DNA from: Phyllobacteriaceae bacterium
GTDB lineage: Bacteria > Pseudomonadota > Alphaproteobacteria > Rhizobiales > Rhizobiaceae
Length of the DNA stretch: 14,593 bases
Assembly: GCA_024645155.1 (NCBI GenBank)
Contig: JAHEGF010000064.1
Span: 1 to 14,593 of the forward strand
Direction of reading: 5' to 3'
In this document: positions 1-7,155 of the stretch, one piece after another
Layout: every line of letters begins with the position of its first letter
Position numbering within the stretch: the first letter of the stretch is position 1
The notes under the pieces: generated by a model
What the model was told of the DNA's origin: nothing
The model's database searches: none
Seen by the model: only the letters and a program-made list of their open reading frames with translations
Position numbers and translations under genes: made by a program

Positions 1-1146
1 GCCGCCTTCGTGATCCGCGCACGAAGCCTTGATCGGAGCCGTAAAGCCTTCCAGGCCAAGTTCTTTCATGCGAGCATCCGATAGGTCAAAGCTCTCCATG
101 CCGACGCGCATATCTTCACCGGTGATAACCTTCTTACCGGTTTTTTCCTGCGCAGCACGAATGGCTTCTGCGACAATCACCGCATTGAAAAGACCGCGGT
201 TGTAGAGAACATCGCCAACCTTTTCTCGATCATCGATCTGGCTCTTGCCAGCGTCAACCACGTACTTCAAGACGTCCTGAAGTGCAGGAAATTCCGTGCC
301 GATACCGGAGAAGTTGGCGGCCATATAGCCCTTGCCCTCTTCGCCAACTGCATCAAGGTCAGCATTTGCACCTGACCACCAGTTGCCAATGAAGTGATCA
401 AGCGGATACTTGATCTTTGCCGCTTCCTTGACGGCAGTAGCATTCATCGCGCCCCAGCCCCACATGATCATCCAGTCCGGCTTTTCCTTGCGCACGTTGA
501 GCCAATGCGAAGACTGGCTTTGCATTTCCTTGACACCGACCGGGAACATTGCCGTCGAAAAGCCCATGGTTTTGGACAGTTGCTCGAGAAGCGGAATGGG
601 CTCCTTGCCGTATCCGACATCGAGATAGATGAAGCCGATCTTCTTATCCTTGATCCCGCCATTTGCATCGATGTATTTCAGGATCGAGGATAACTGGTTC
701 CAGTAGCTTGTCGGATAGTTGAAGCCCCATGGGAATTTCTCGCCGATAGCAACGGCAGAAAGACCATAACCCATGGAGAACACCGGAATCTTGTCAACTG
801 GAGCCTTGGGAATCAGCTGCAGTGTTATACCGGTCGAAAGCGGGTTGTAGACGATCGCTCCCTTGCTCTTGGTTGCTTCGTAGCACTCAACGCCTTTCTG
901 GGAGTTGTAACCGGTTTCGCATTCTTCAACAACGATCTTGACGCCGTTGATACCACCGTCACGCTCGTTGAGCATGTTCAGGTAATCGGCAAAACCGTTG
1001 GCAAAGGGAATGCCACCGCCCGCAAACGGTCCAGTACGATAACTCAAGGACGGTACAAATACCGAATCTTCGGCACTCGCCCCGGTTACTTGTGCGGTCG
1101 TTGCCAAGGCAATGGCCGCAGCACCAAGGATGAATTTATTCAGCAT
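1..1146 (-). CDS. Liv-type ABC transporter periplasmic substrate-binding protein (partial, C-terminus off the window)
   Basis: This is a periplasmic binding protein of the branched-chain amino acid/amide (LivK-like) class, which captures the ligand for the LivHM channel. The frame is open from ATG at 1146 to base 1, giving 382 visible residues; family members are usually about 400-430, so only the last few dozen are missing. Residues 1-25 form a signal peptide (MLNKFILGAAAIALATTAQV, then ending ASA before EDS). Family-like stretches follow, such as SYRTGPFAGGG, FADYLNMLNERDGGINGVKI, an early Cys-containing EECETGYN segment, and GYGLSAV. The visible end reads CADHEGG, like the conserved DH-G region near the C-terminus of this family. 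GGAGG lies nine bases before the ATG. It follows livM by 151 bases containing two hairpins, so its expression may be set apart from the permeases. The ligand is unknown; these proteins also bind aromatic and other organic acids. Confidence 0.93.
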   Translation of the reverse strand, partial: MLNKFILGAAAIALATTAQVTGASAEDSVFVPSLSYRTGPFAGGGIPFANGFADYLNMLNERDGGINGVKIVVEECETGYNSQKGVECYEATKSKGAIVYNPLSTGITLQLIPKAPVDKIPVFSMGYGLSAVAIGEKFPWGFNYPTSYWNQLSSILKYIDANGGIKDKKIGFIYLDVGYGKEPIPLLEQLSKTMGFSTAMFPVGVKEMQSQSSHWLNVRKEKPDWMIMWGWGAMNATAVKEAAKIKYPLDHFIGNWWSGANADLDAVGEEGKGYMAANFSGIGTEFPALQDVLKYVVDAGKSQIDDREKVGDVLYNRGLFNAVIVAEAIRAAQEKTGKKVITGEDMRVGMESFDLSDARMKELGLEGFTAPIKASCADHEGG

Positions 1147-1228
1147 ATCGCTTTTCCTCCAAAACTCTGCGGCCGTTATTGGCAACAACCGCTTCCTCAC
1201 TTGAAACCTGCCTTTTTGTTGAACCCTT

Positions 1229-1249
1229 CACGCCCGGTTTCTCGGCGTG
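1229..1249. repeat. Second inverted repeat between livM and livK
   Basis: Arms CACGCC (1229-1234) and GGCGTG (1244-1249) are exact complements with a nine-base loop. It lies 11 bases downstream, in the minus-strand sense, of the larger hairpin at 1261-1285, forming a tandem pair in the livM-livK gap. No T-run follows. It is weaker than its neighbour, and its role is a guess. Confidence 0.45.
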
Positions 1250-1260
1250 TCAGGCAATAT

Positions 1261-1285
1261 TTACTCCGCCTTCATGGCGGAGTAA
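1261..1285. repeat. Perfect 10-base-arm inverted repeat between livM and livK
   Basis: The arms TTACTCCGCC (1261-1270) and GGCGGAGTAA (1276-1285) are exact complements with a five-base loop. The hairpin begins 12 bases after the livM stop codon on the minus strand. No T-run follows, so it is more likely a message-stabilising or attenuating element inside the operon than a terminator. It may set the ratio of binding protein to permease. Confidence 0.7.
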
Positions 1286-1297
1286 TCGTCTCCCGCA

Positions 1298-2374
1298 TTA
1301 ATACGGGAATGGCCATACGCGCAGCTTCTGCTTCGCTATTGCCCACAATCGGGCAAGCCCGTGGGGTTCGATGATCAGGAAAAAGATAATCAGTCCTCCG
1401 ATGATCATGAAATTGATATGCTCGACGGTCGCGGCATTGATGTTAAGGCCGATGATATCGGGAACCGCGCGGATGATGATCGGCAGCATCCAGATGAAGG
1501 CTGCGCCGAGGAATGATCCGAGCAGGCTGCCTAGGCCGCCGAGTATGACCATGAACAATATCAGGAACGAATGGTTGACGTCGAAACTTTCTACTTCGGC
1601 GGCACCGAGCCAGAAAAACACCATCATCGCACCGGCTACACCGCAATAGAAGGATGAGACGGCAAACGCCGAGAGCTTGGCAAACAACGGCCGTACACCC
1701 ATCAGTTCAGCGGCAATATCCATGTCCCGGATCATCATCCACGACCGTCCGATTCTGCCGTGGATGATATTGGATGCCACCCACGTCATCGCCACGACAA
1801 CCGAAAGCACCACCAGGTAACGCGTCGTCGGCGTCGCCGAGGCACCGGTAACGATCCAGCCAAGCAGTTCGCGCTGCGGCACCTCTATGGCACCGGAATC
1901 ATTGTAATTGTAGAGCCAGGCAACACGGATAAAGCACCATTCGAGAAAGAACTGGGCCGCAAGCGTCGTGACGATCAGGTAAAACCCCTTGATCCGGAGA
2001 GAAGGCAGCCCGAATATCATGCCCACGCCTGCCGAGAAGAACCCCGACAGCACGATTGGAATCATGATGTTCACATCGGGGAAAATCGACGTCATCTTGT
2101 AGCAGGCATAAGCACCAACGCCCATGAATGCACCGGTTCCAAGTGAAATCTGCCCGGTATATCCGGTCAGGATATTCAGTCCGATCGCCGCCAGCGAAAA
2201 GATCAGGAACGGAATCATCATCGAATTGATGAAGAAGTCATTCCCGAAATACGGAATGATAACAAACGCAATTGCCAGAAACCCTGCAATGGCAATCCGG
2301 TCCTGCAGAATCGGAAAGATCGCCGAATCTGCAATGTAGTTTGTCTTGTACTGACCTGCTTCGCGGTAAAACAT
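1298..2374 (-). CDS. livM: Liv-type ABC transporter permease, LivM family
   Basis: Inner-membrane permease of a branched-chain amino acid-type ABC importer, expected to pair with the LivH-like protein encoded just upstream. The 358 residues are mostly hydrophobic segments. The LivM signature GYTGQISLGTGAFMGVGAY lies at 71-89. The cytoplasmic coupling loop, which contacts the ATPase, is at about 207-227 (GRSWMMIRDMDIAAELMGV). The protein ends in the typical FFLIIEPHGLARLW (331-344). Length is usual for the family. ATG at 2374 begins 6 bases after the livH stop codon; the likely ribosome site (AGGG) overlaps that stop, so translation is probably coupled. The permease family is certain, but the transported compound is not predictable. 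Confidence 0.95.
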   Translation of the reverse strand: MFYREAGQYKTNYIADSAIFPILQDRIAIAGFLAIAFVIIPYFGNDFFINSMMIPFLIFSLAAIGLNILTGYTGQISLGTGAFMGVGAYACYKMTSIFPDVNIMIPIVLSGFFSAGVGMIFGLPSLRIKGFYLIVTTLAAQFFLEWCFIRVAWLYNYNDSGAIEVPQRELLGWIVTGASATPTTRYLVVLSVVVAMTWVASNIIHGRIGRSWMMIRDMDIAAELMGVRPLFAKLSAFAVSSFYCGVAGAMMVFFWLGAAEVESFDVNHSFLILFMVILGGLGSLLGSFLGAAFIWMLPIIIRAVPDIIGLNINAATVEHINFMIIGGLIIFFLIIEPHGLARLWAIAKQKLRVWPFPY

Positions 2375-2380
2375 GGTGCC

Positions 2381-3337
2381 CTAAATCCGTTCGATGATTT
2401 TCTCGCCGAACAGCCCTTGTGGCCTGAACAGCAGGAAGATGAGTGCGATGACATAGGCAAACCAGCCTTCGACACCGCCGCCGAGCAAGCCGCCCCAGTA
2501 AACTTCGAAAATCTTCTCGCCGAAGCCGATAATCAGTCCGCCGATGATAGCGCCCGGGATCGACGTAAACCCGCCGATAATGAGCACCGGAAGCGCCTTT
2601 AGGGCGACAATCTGCAATGCAAAGGAAACGTCAGACCGCGCGCCCCACATGATGCCCGTGGCCAGTGCCACGATGCCGGCTGCAAACCACACGATAGCCC
2701 AAATCTGGTTCAGCGAAATGCCGACCGACAACGCCGCCTGGTGGTCGTCGGCAACGGCACGCAGCGCCCGCCCGATTCGCGTCCTGGAAAAGAAGATGCC
2801 AAGCCCGATAACCAGGATTGCAGCGATCACTGCAGCAGCGATGTCTATGTGCTGCAATATGAGAATGCCGTCGAATATCTCAAACGTGGTTGAACCGGTG
2901 GGCAGTCCGAGTTCCGAGGTAATCATCGATTTCGGCTCGCCACCGAATATCAGTTCGCCCAGTCCGATGAGAAAGTAGGTGAGCCCGATCGTCGACATGA
3001 ACAAGATGATGTCCGGTTGATTGACCAAATGGCGAAGCACCAGGCGTTCAACCGAAAATGCCAGCACTCCCATGATCGCCAGGGCCAGTATCAGGGCGAG
3101 GATAGCCGGCACGCCGAGGGCATGAAGCCCAACAAGCGACAGGGCGGCAAATACCACCATGATGCCTTGCGCAAAATTGAAAACACCCGACGCCTTGAAG
3201 ATCAGCACAAAGCCGAGTGCAATCAGCGCATAAAGCGTACCGGAAACAAATCCTTCCCACAGCACCTGCAACAGGAAATCCGGCAACGCGGCCATCTGCG
3301 CAAACGGATCGACAAAAACATTGTAAAGAAGATCCAT
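2381..3337 (-). CDS. livH: Liv-type ABC transporter permease, LivH family
   Basis: Second inner-membrane permease of the importer, 318 residues. It shows the LivH hallmark ALIALGFVLIFKASGVFNFA at 37-56 followed by QG. A cytoplasmic coupling loop lies at about 186-207 (TRIGRALRAVADDHQAALSV). A conserved LKALPVLIIGGFTSIPGAII stretch lies near 246-265, and the protein ends in FLLFRPQGLFGE, as LivH proteins do. Its ATG overlaps the livG stop in a TGATG arrangement (one shared base), so the two genes are translationally coupled. A GGAG ribosome site lies ten bases before the start, inside livG. There is nothing unusual in the domain content; substrate specificity is unknown. Confidence 0.95.
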   Translation of the reverse strand: MDLLYNVFVDPFAQMAALPDFLLQVLWEGFVSGTLYALIALGFVLIFKASGVFNFAQGIMVVFAALSLVGLHALGVPAILALILALAIMGVLAFSVERLVLRHLVNQPDIILFMSTIGLTYFLIGLGELIFGGEPKSMITSELGLPTGSTTFEIFDGILILQHIDIAAAVIAAILVIGLGIFFSRTRIGRALRAVADDHQAALSVGISLNQIWAIVWFAAGIVALATGIMWGARSDVSFALQIVALKALPVLIIGGFTSIPGAIIGGLIIGFGEKIFEVYWGGLLGGGVEGWFAYVIALIFLLFRPQGLFGEKIIERI

Positions 3338-4188
3338 CAGTGGGGCACTCCGAGGTAGGCATCAATAACATTCTGATCCTTCTGGACCTCGGTAGGCAGG
3401 CCGTCTGCGATTTTCTTGCCGTAATCCAGAACCACGACACGATCTGCCAGATCCATGACCACTCCCATGTCATGTTCGATAAGTGCGATGGTCGTTCCAA
3501 GCTGGCTGTTCACGTCCAGAATGAAACGGCTCATGTCTTCCTTTTCTTCGAGATTCATACCAGCCATCGGCTCGTCCAGCAGCAGCAATGTTGGCTCTGC
3601 GGCGAGCGCCCGGCCGAGCTCGACGCGCTTTTGCAATCCGTAGGGCAGTTGTCCTACCGGCGTCTTGCGGATGGCTTCGATTTCGAGGAAATCGATGATC
3701 TCTTCAACCGCGCGCCGGTGCTCGATTTCCTCGTTCAGCGCAGGACCGTGCCGGAACATCTGCCAGAAGAAGTTGCGGTGCATCTTCAAGGTACGCCCTG
3801 CCATGATGTTGTCGAGCGTCGTCATACCGTTGAACAGCGCCACATTCTGGAACGTCCGCGATATGCCTTGGCTGGCGGCCATGTAAGGGCGGATTTTGGA
3901 CCGTTTTTCACCCTTGAACGTGATCGTTCCTTCCTGGGGATGGTAAAATCCGTTGATGACGTTGAGCATAGATGTCTTGCCGGCACCGTTTGGCCCGATA
4001 ATGGCGCGGATTTCACCTTTCAAGATGTCAAAACCGATATTCTGGATCGCCTTCACACCGCCAAAGGAAAGCGAAACATTGTCAGCAACCAGCAGCTCGT
4101 CGCCGTCGGCTATTCCGTCATCATTTGCCGAACGGGCGTGCAGGCCATTAGCCACTTCAAAGACCTTTCCGGAAACCGGGGTATTCAT
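3337..4188 (-). CDS. livG: Liv-type ABC transporter ATP-binding protein, LivG family
   Basis: Cytoplasmic ATPase that powers the LivHM channel; 283 residues. Visible motifs are Walker A GPNGAGKT (65-72), Q-loop Gln114 in RTFQN, the signature LPYGLQKRVE (181-190, the usual LivG variant of LSGGQ), Walker B LLLLDEP (201-207) and the switch His239 in EHD. An N-terminal extension of about 30 residues precedes the ATPase core, somewhat longer than in classical LivG. The start ATG at 4188 overlaps the stop of the acyl-CoA synthetase gene as ATGA, with GGAGG seven bases upstream. A partner LivF ATPase is not in the window; it may lie beyond the left edge after the binding-protein gene. Confidence 0.95.
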   Translation of the reverse strand: MNTPVSGKVFEVANGLHARSANDDGIADGDELLVADNVSLSFGGVKAIQNIGFDILKGEIRAIIGPNGAGKTSMLNVINGFYHPQEGTITFKGEKRSKIRPYMAASQGISRTFQNVALFNGMTTLDNIMAGRTLKMHRNFFWQMFRHGPALNEEIEHRRAVEEIIDFLEIEAIRKTPVGQLPYGLQKRVELGRALAAEPTLLLLDEPMAGMNLEEKEDMSRFILDVNSQLGTTIALIEHDMGVVMDLADRVVVLDYGKKIADGLPTEVQKDQNVIDAYLGVPH

Positions 4189-6161
4189 TCTGCAGCCTCC
4201 TTCATCGGTTCTTCGGCCGCTTCGTATACTTCAGCATCGGCAATGATCACCGTAGCGCTGATCTTGCCCTTGCGCCCGTCCTCAAAGATGACTTCGGTTT
4301 CCACAAAACGCTCCTTGGAACCGTCATAAAGCGCCTCGATCAAATCTCCGTACCGGTCGGCAATGAACGAGCGGCGAACTTTCAGAGTGCGGGTCAGTTC
4401 GCCGTCATCGGCATCCAGCTCCTTGTGGAGAACAAGAAAACGGTGAACCTGTGCGCCAGCCATCATCGGTTCCTTGGCGAGCCTGCGATTGGTGGCATCC
4501 ACATGTTCGCGCATCATCTTGTAGACTTGCGGATGGGCGGCAAGCTCCTGATAGGAGCCGTATGAAATATTGTTTCTTTCAGCCCAGTTGCCGACCGATT
4601 CCAGATCGATATTGAGAAATGCCGCGCAATATTCCCGTCCGTCACCGAAAGCCACGGCTTCCTTGATATTCGGGAAAAACTTTAGCGTGTTCTCGATGTA
4701 CTTTGGTGCAAACAATGCGCCAGACTTCAATTTTCCGACATCCTTGGCCCGATCGATGATTTTCAGCTGGCCGTCAGCATCAAAAAATCCGGCATCCCCG
4801 GTATGGACCCATCCGTCCTCGGTTTTCGTTTCCCTGGTCGCTTCATCATTCTTGAAGTAGCCCATGAAGGTTCCGTCCGATTTGTACATGATCTCGCCGT
4901 TTTCCTCGATGCGGATCTCGACGCCCGGCGATGGCATACCCACAGTGTCAGACCGGATCGCGCCATCAGGCTGGGCAGTCACGTAGACGCAGGCTTCTGT
5001 TTGGCCGTATAATTGTTTGAGATTGAGGCCGATCGAACGGTAGAAGCTGAACAGCTCGGGCCCGATCGCCTCACCGGCCGTATAGCCGACACGCAATTTG
5101 GACAGTCCCATGCCGTTTTTCAGCGGTCCGTAAATGACGAACTCGCCAAGATAATATTTCAGCCGGTCAGCAAGTCCGACCTTTTCGCCATCGAGCATGT
5201 TCTCGCCGACCTTGCGTGCATGGTCGAGAAAATAGTTGAAGAGTTTCCGTTTGAAAGCCCCGGCATCTTCCATGCGCACCATGATCTGCGTGAGCATGAC
5301 TTCAAACACCCGTGGCGGCGCAAAGAAGTATGTCGGTGCGATTTCGCGTCGGTCGGAATACACGGTATCCTGGCTTTCAGGACAACTCACGCAGAAACCT
5401 GCCGTGTAGGACTGCGAATAGGAAAACACATGGTCGCCGACCCAGGCCAGTGGCAGATAGGCGATCGTCGTTTCATTTTCGCTCAAGCGGTCAAACTTGT
5501 TGGCGTTCAGTGCCGATTTGACCAGATTGTCGTTCGAAAGCATGACGCCCTTGGGCCGCCCGGTTGTTCCTGACGTGTACAGCATGACCCCAAGGTCTTT
5601 CCCGGAACGCCGACCAATACTCTCCAGCCAGCCACGCTCGACATCAGGACCTTCCGACAGACGCGCCAGCCCGATCTGCCGAACCGCCGAATAGGCATGC
5701 AGATGGGTGTGGTCATAGTCGCGCAGTCCGCGTTCCTCGTCGTAGATGATTTGTTTGAGGCTTTTCGTTTCGTCGGAAATCGACAGCAGCTTGTCGACCT
5801 GTTCCTGGTCTTCGACCACGGCAAGCACCACTTCGGCGTGATTGAGCACGTAGGCCATCTCTTCGGCAACGGAATCCGAATAGACCGGAACCGGCACACC
5901 GCCAATTGCTTGAACAGCCGCAAAAGTCCAATAAAGGCGCGGACGGTTGTTGCCGACAACGGCAACCTTGTCGCCTTCTTTGATGCCGAGAGTCTGCAGC
6001 CCTATTGAGAATGCCCGCACTTCCGTAAGCTGCTCGGCCCAACTCCAGCACTGCCAAATGCCGAAATCCTTGTGGCGCATGGCATCACGGTTGGCAAAAC
6101 GCTCGGCGTTATGCAGCAAATATTTCGGAAAAGTGTCAAGCGATGCCCCTGCTTGCGTCAA
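4185..6161 (-). CDS. Long-chain-type acyl-CoA synthetase (AMP-binding ligase), first gene of the Liv operon
   Basis: ATP-dependent acid:CoA ligase of the FadD/ACSL-like adenylate-forming family: it converts a carboxylic acid to its acyl-CoA through an acyl-adenylate. Numbered from the chosen start (658 residues), the P-loop YTSGTTGRPKG is at 195-205, YGQTE at 385-389, TGD at 454-456, the hinge DRAKD at 470-474, and the C-terminal TRTLKVRR near 590-597 carries the likely catalytic Lys. The start chosen is TTG at 6161: GGGAGGT lies seven bases before it, and homology-like sequence (TQAGASLDTFPKYLLHNAER) begins there. An in-frame ATG at 6299 would add 46 residues rich in Cys, Arg and His that look unlike a real N-terminus and would cover the promoter region. 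It overlaps livG by ATGA, so the importer probably supplies its substrate. Chain length or aromatic specificity is undetermined. Confidence 0.92.
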   Translation of the reverse strand: MTQAGASLDTFPKYLLHNAERFANRDAMRHKDFGIWQCWSWAEQLTEVRAFSIGLQTLGIKEGDKVAVVGNNRPRLYWTFAAVQAIGGVPVPVYSDSVAEEMAYVLNHAEVVLAVVEDQEQVDKLLSISDETKSLKQIIYDEERGLRDYDHTHLHAYSAVRQIGLARLSEGPDVERGWLESIGRRSGKDLGVMLYTSGTTGRPKGVMLSNDNLVKSALNANKFDRLSENETTIAYLPLAWVGDHVFSYSQSYTAGFCVSCPESQDTVYSDRREIAPTYFFAPPRVFEVMLTQIMVRMEDAGAFKRKLFNYFLDHARKVGENMLDGEKVGLADRLKYYLGEFVIYGPLKNGMGLSKLRVGYTAGEAIGPELFSFYRSIGLNLKQLYGQTEACVYVTAQPDGAIRSDTVGMPSPGVEIRIEENGEIMYKSDGTFMGYFKNDEATRETKTEDGWVHTGDAGFFDADGQLKIIDRAKDVGKLKSGALFAPKYIENTLKFFPNIKEAVAFGDGREYCAAFLNIDLESVGNWAERNNISYGSYQELAAHPQVYKMMREHVDATNRRLAKEPMMAGAQVHRFLVLHKELDADDGELTRTLKVRRSFIADRYGDLIEALYDGSKERFVETEVIFEDGRKGKISATVIIADAEVYEAAEEPMKEAAE

Positions 6162-6216
6162 GACAGCTACCTCCCAGTTTGCTCTCGTCGCACGATGTTG
6201 TCTGTTCTTTGGCCGG

Positions 6217-6234
6217 AAAAAAACACGGGCCGTG
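6217..6234 (-). terminator. Short hairpin followed by seven T, in the leader of the ligase operon
   Basis: On the minus strand CACG-GCC-CGTG is followed directly by TTTTTTT (plus-strand A-run 6217-6223). The stem is only four pairs, so it is weak, but the T-run gives it the form of an intrinsic terminator. It lies about 100 bases past the end of the Crp-like gene and 56 bases before the TTG start of the ligase. It could end read-through from the regulator gene or attenuate the operon. Real function is uncertain. Confidence 0.3.
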
Positions 6235-6302
6235 CGATGGCATGAAACTCCCATGAATTTCGCATTGAAGCAACAATGGCATTGACAGACACGACGCAAT
6301 TT

Positions 6303-6317
6303 GCATGTTACACATGC
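6303..6317. promoter_or_regulatory. Perfect inverted repeat GCATGT-TAC-ACATGC, candidate operator
   Basis: Two exact six-base arms are separated by three bases. The repeat lies in the 174-base gap between the stop of the Crp/Fnr-like gene (6336) and the start of the acyl-CoA synthetase gene (6161), which is where an operator for the ligase-Liv operon would be expected. It does not match the CRP half-site (TGTGA) or the FNR/FixK half-site (TTGAT). The neighbouring regulator has unusual recognition-helix residues, so it may have a different site. No convincing -35/-10 pair was found nearby. Binding is inferred from position and symmetry only. Confidence 0.45.
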
Positions 6318-6335
6318 TGCGTATCGAATAAGGCG

Positions 6336-7010
6336 CTAGTCGCCATACATCATCAGCTTCGACACATCCGAAACAGTGATCCTCCCGTGCTCTGAAATGA
6401 GCAGTCCTTCTTCCTGCAGTTCCTTCAGGCTCTTGTTTGTTACGGCACGCGACACTCCCGCAATCAAGGCTAGTTCGTCCTGTGATATTTCCACAGTGTT
6501 TGCCGAACCGGGATAAAGCACGGGGTTGAACAACCAGGACAGGTTTCGAGCCACCCTCGCCTTGGAATCAAGCGCCCGGTCATGTTCGACGGTTGCGATA
6601 AATTGTCCCAGCCGTTCATTGATCTGCCGGATAAGGAATCTGTTGAATCCTATGCTGTTTTCATGCAGCCACATGAAGGTTGCCCGGTTCAGCAGCAGCA
6701 TGTGTGTTTCGCGCAGCGCCACAAGATCATATTTGCGCGGTTCGTTCTTCAGGATCGTGCCTTCGCCAAACCAGCTACCATTGCCAATACCGGCAAAGGT
6801 GATTGCCTTGCCGGATACGGATACCGCGCTCATCTTAACCAGTCCCGAACGGACCCCCGCCCAGTAGTCCAGGCGGTCATCGCGGTGGCATACATACGAT
6901 CCTTTTTGGTAGGTTCGCTCCGAAATCCCGCGCGCCGCGCGTTCGGTCTCCTCTTCGTTGAGATCGTTTCCCCAGATGAGAGTTCGAACCAGTTCTTTCT
7001 TGTCGTCCAT
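6336..7010 (-). CDS. Crp/Fnr-family transcriptional regulator
   Basis: DNA-binding regulator with a cyclic-nucleotide-binding-like N-terminal domain (about residues 20-115, with GSWFGEG at 78-84) and a C-terminal Crp-type winged helix (about 150-224, ISQDELALIAGVSRAVTNKS). From ATG at 7010 it has 224 residues. A GTG at 7034 in frame would add eight residues; both have weak ribosome sites. I prefer the ATG because a TAAAAT -10-like box at 7052-7057 would leave almost no leader for the GTG. There is no N-terminal Cys cluster, so it is not an Fe-S FNR; the ligand is unknown. In the recognition helix (SRAVTNK) the Glu and second Arg of E. coli CRP (SRETVGR) are Ala and Lys, so its site should differ from TGTGA. 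It probably controls the ligase-Liv operon next to it; Crp/Fnr proteins such as HbaR control aromatic-acid genes in other alphaproteobacteria. Confidence 0.9.
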   Translation of the reverse strand: MDDKKELVRTLIWGNDLNEEETERAARGISERTYQKGSYVCHRDDRLDYWAGVRSGLVKMSAVSVSGKAITFAGIGNGSWFGEGTILKNEPRKYDLVALRETHMLLLNRATFMWLHENSIGFNRFLIRQINERLGQFIATVEHDRALDSKARVARNLSWLFNPVLYPGSANTVEISQDELALIAGVSRAVTNKSLKELQEEGLLISEHGRITVSDVSKLMMYGD

Positions 7011-7155
7011 AGCGCCCCGGCTGGTGGCGGACACAATACCCGCACACAGTTATTTTATGGGCCGCAATGGCTGGAAAAACAAGGTGCCGGAGGAATATCG
7101 GGGCCTGAAAAGGCGGCCTGAATAATTTCCGGCATTGGCGCCGGGGTTAGGACAA
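7011..7155. other. Gap between the FeeM-like gene and the Crp-like gene
   Basis: This stretch of 145 bases contains no gene I can support. On the minus strand a CCGGC-GCCAAT-GCCGG hairpin (7129-7144) lies just past the stop of the FeeM-like gene. It is followed by AAATTATT and not by a T-run, so it is at best a poor terminator. A TAAAAT -10-like hexamer (7052-7057) lies further on, with no good -35 at the right distance. It is the likely promoter zone of the Crp-like gene. Confidence 0.35.

Noticed and set aside
1229..1285. Possible CRISPR or REP array in the livM-livK gap
   Set aside because: The two hairpins differ in sequence and do not form repeated units with spacers.
3217..4329. A 370-codon plus-strand open frame across livG and the ligase end
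   Set aside because: It lies antisense to livG, which has all ABC ATPase motifs. The plus-strand translation shows no recognisable domain and is rich in His, Arg and Gln, as shadow frames of GC-rich genes are.
6162..6299. N-terminal extension of the acyl-CoA synthetase to ATG 6299
   Set aside because: No ribosome site before the ATG, unusual composition, and a strong site before TTG 6161 where homologous sequence begins.
6336..7010. FNR or FixK-type oxygen regulator
   Set aside because: No N-terminal Cys cluster, recognition helix unlike FNR (SRETVSR), and the nearby palindrome is not TTGAT-N4-ATCAA.
7129..7144. Hairpin CCGGC-ATTGGC-GCCGG as terminator of the FeeM-like gene
   Set aside because: Only five pairs and followed by AAATTATT on the minus strand, not a T-run; mentioned in the gap entry but not called as a terminator.
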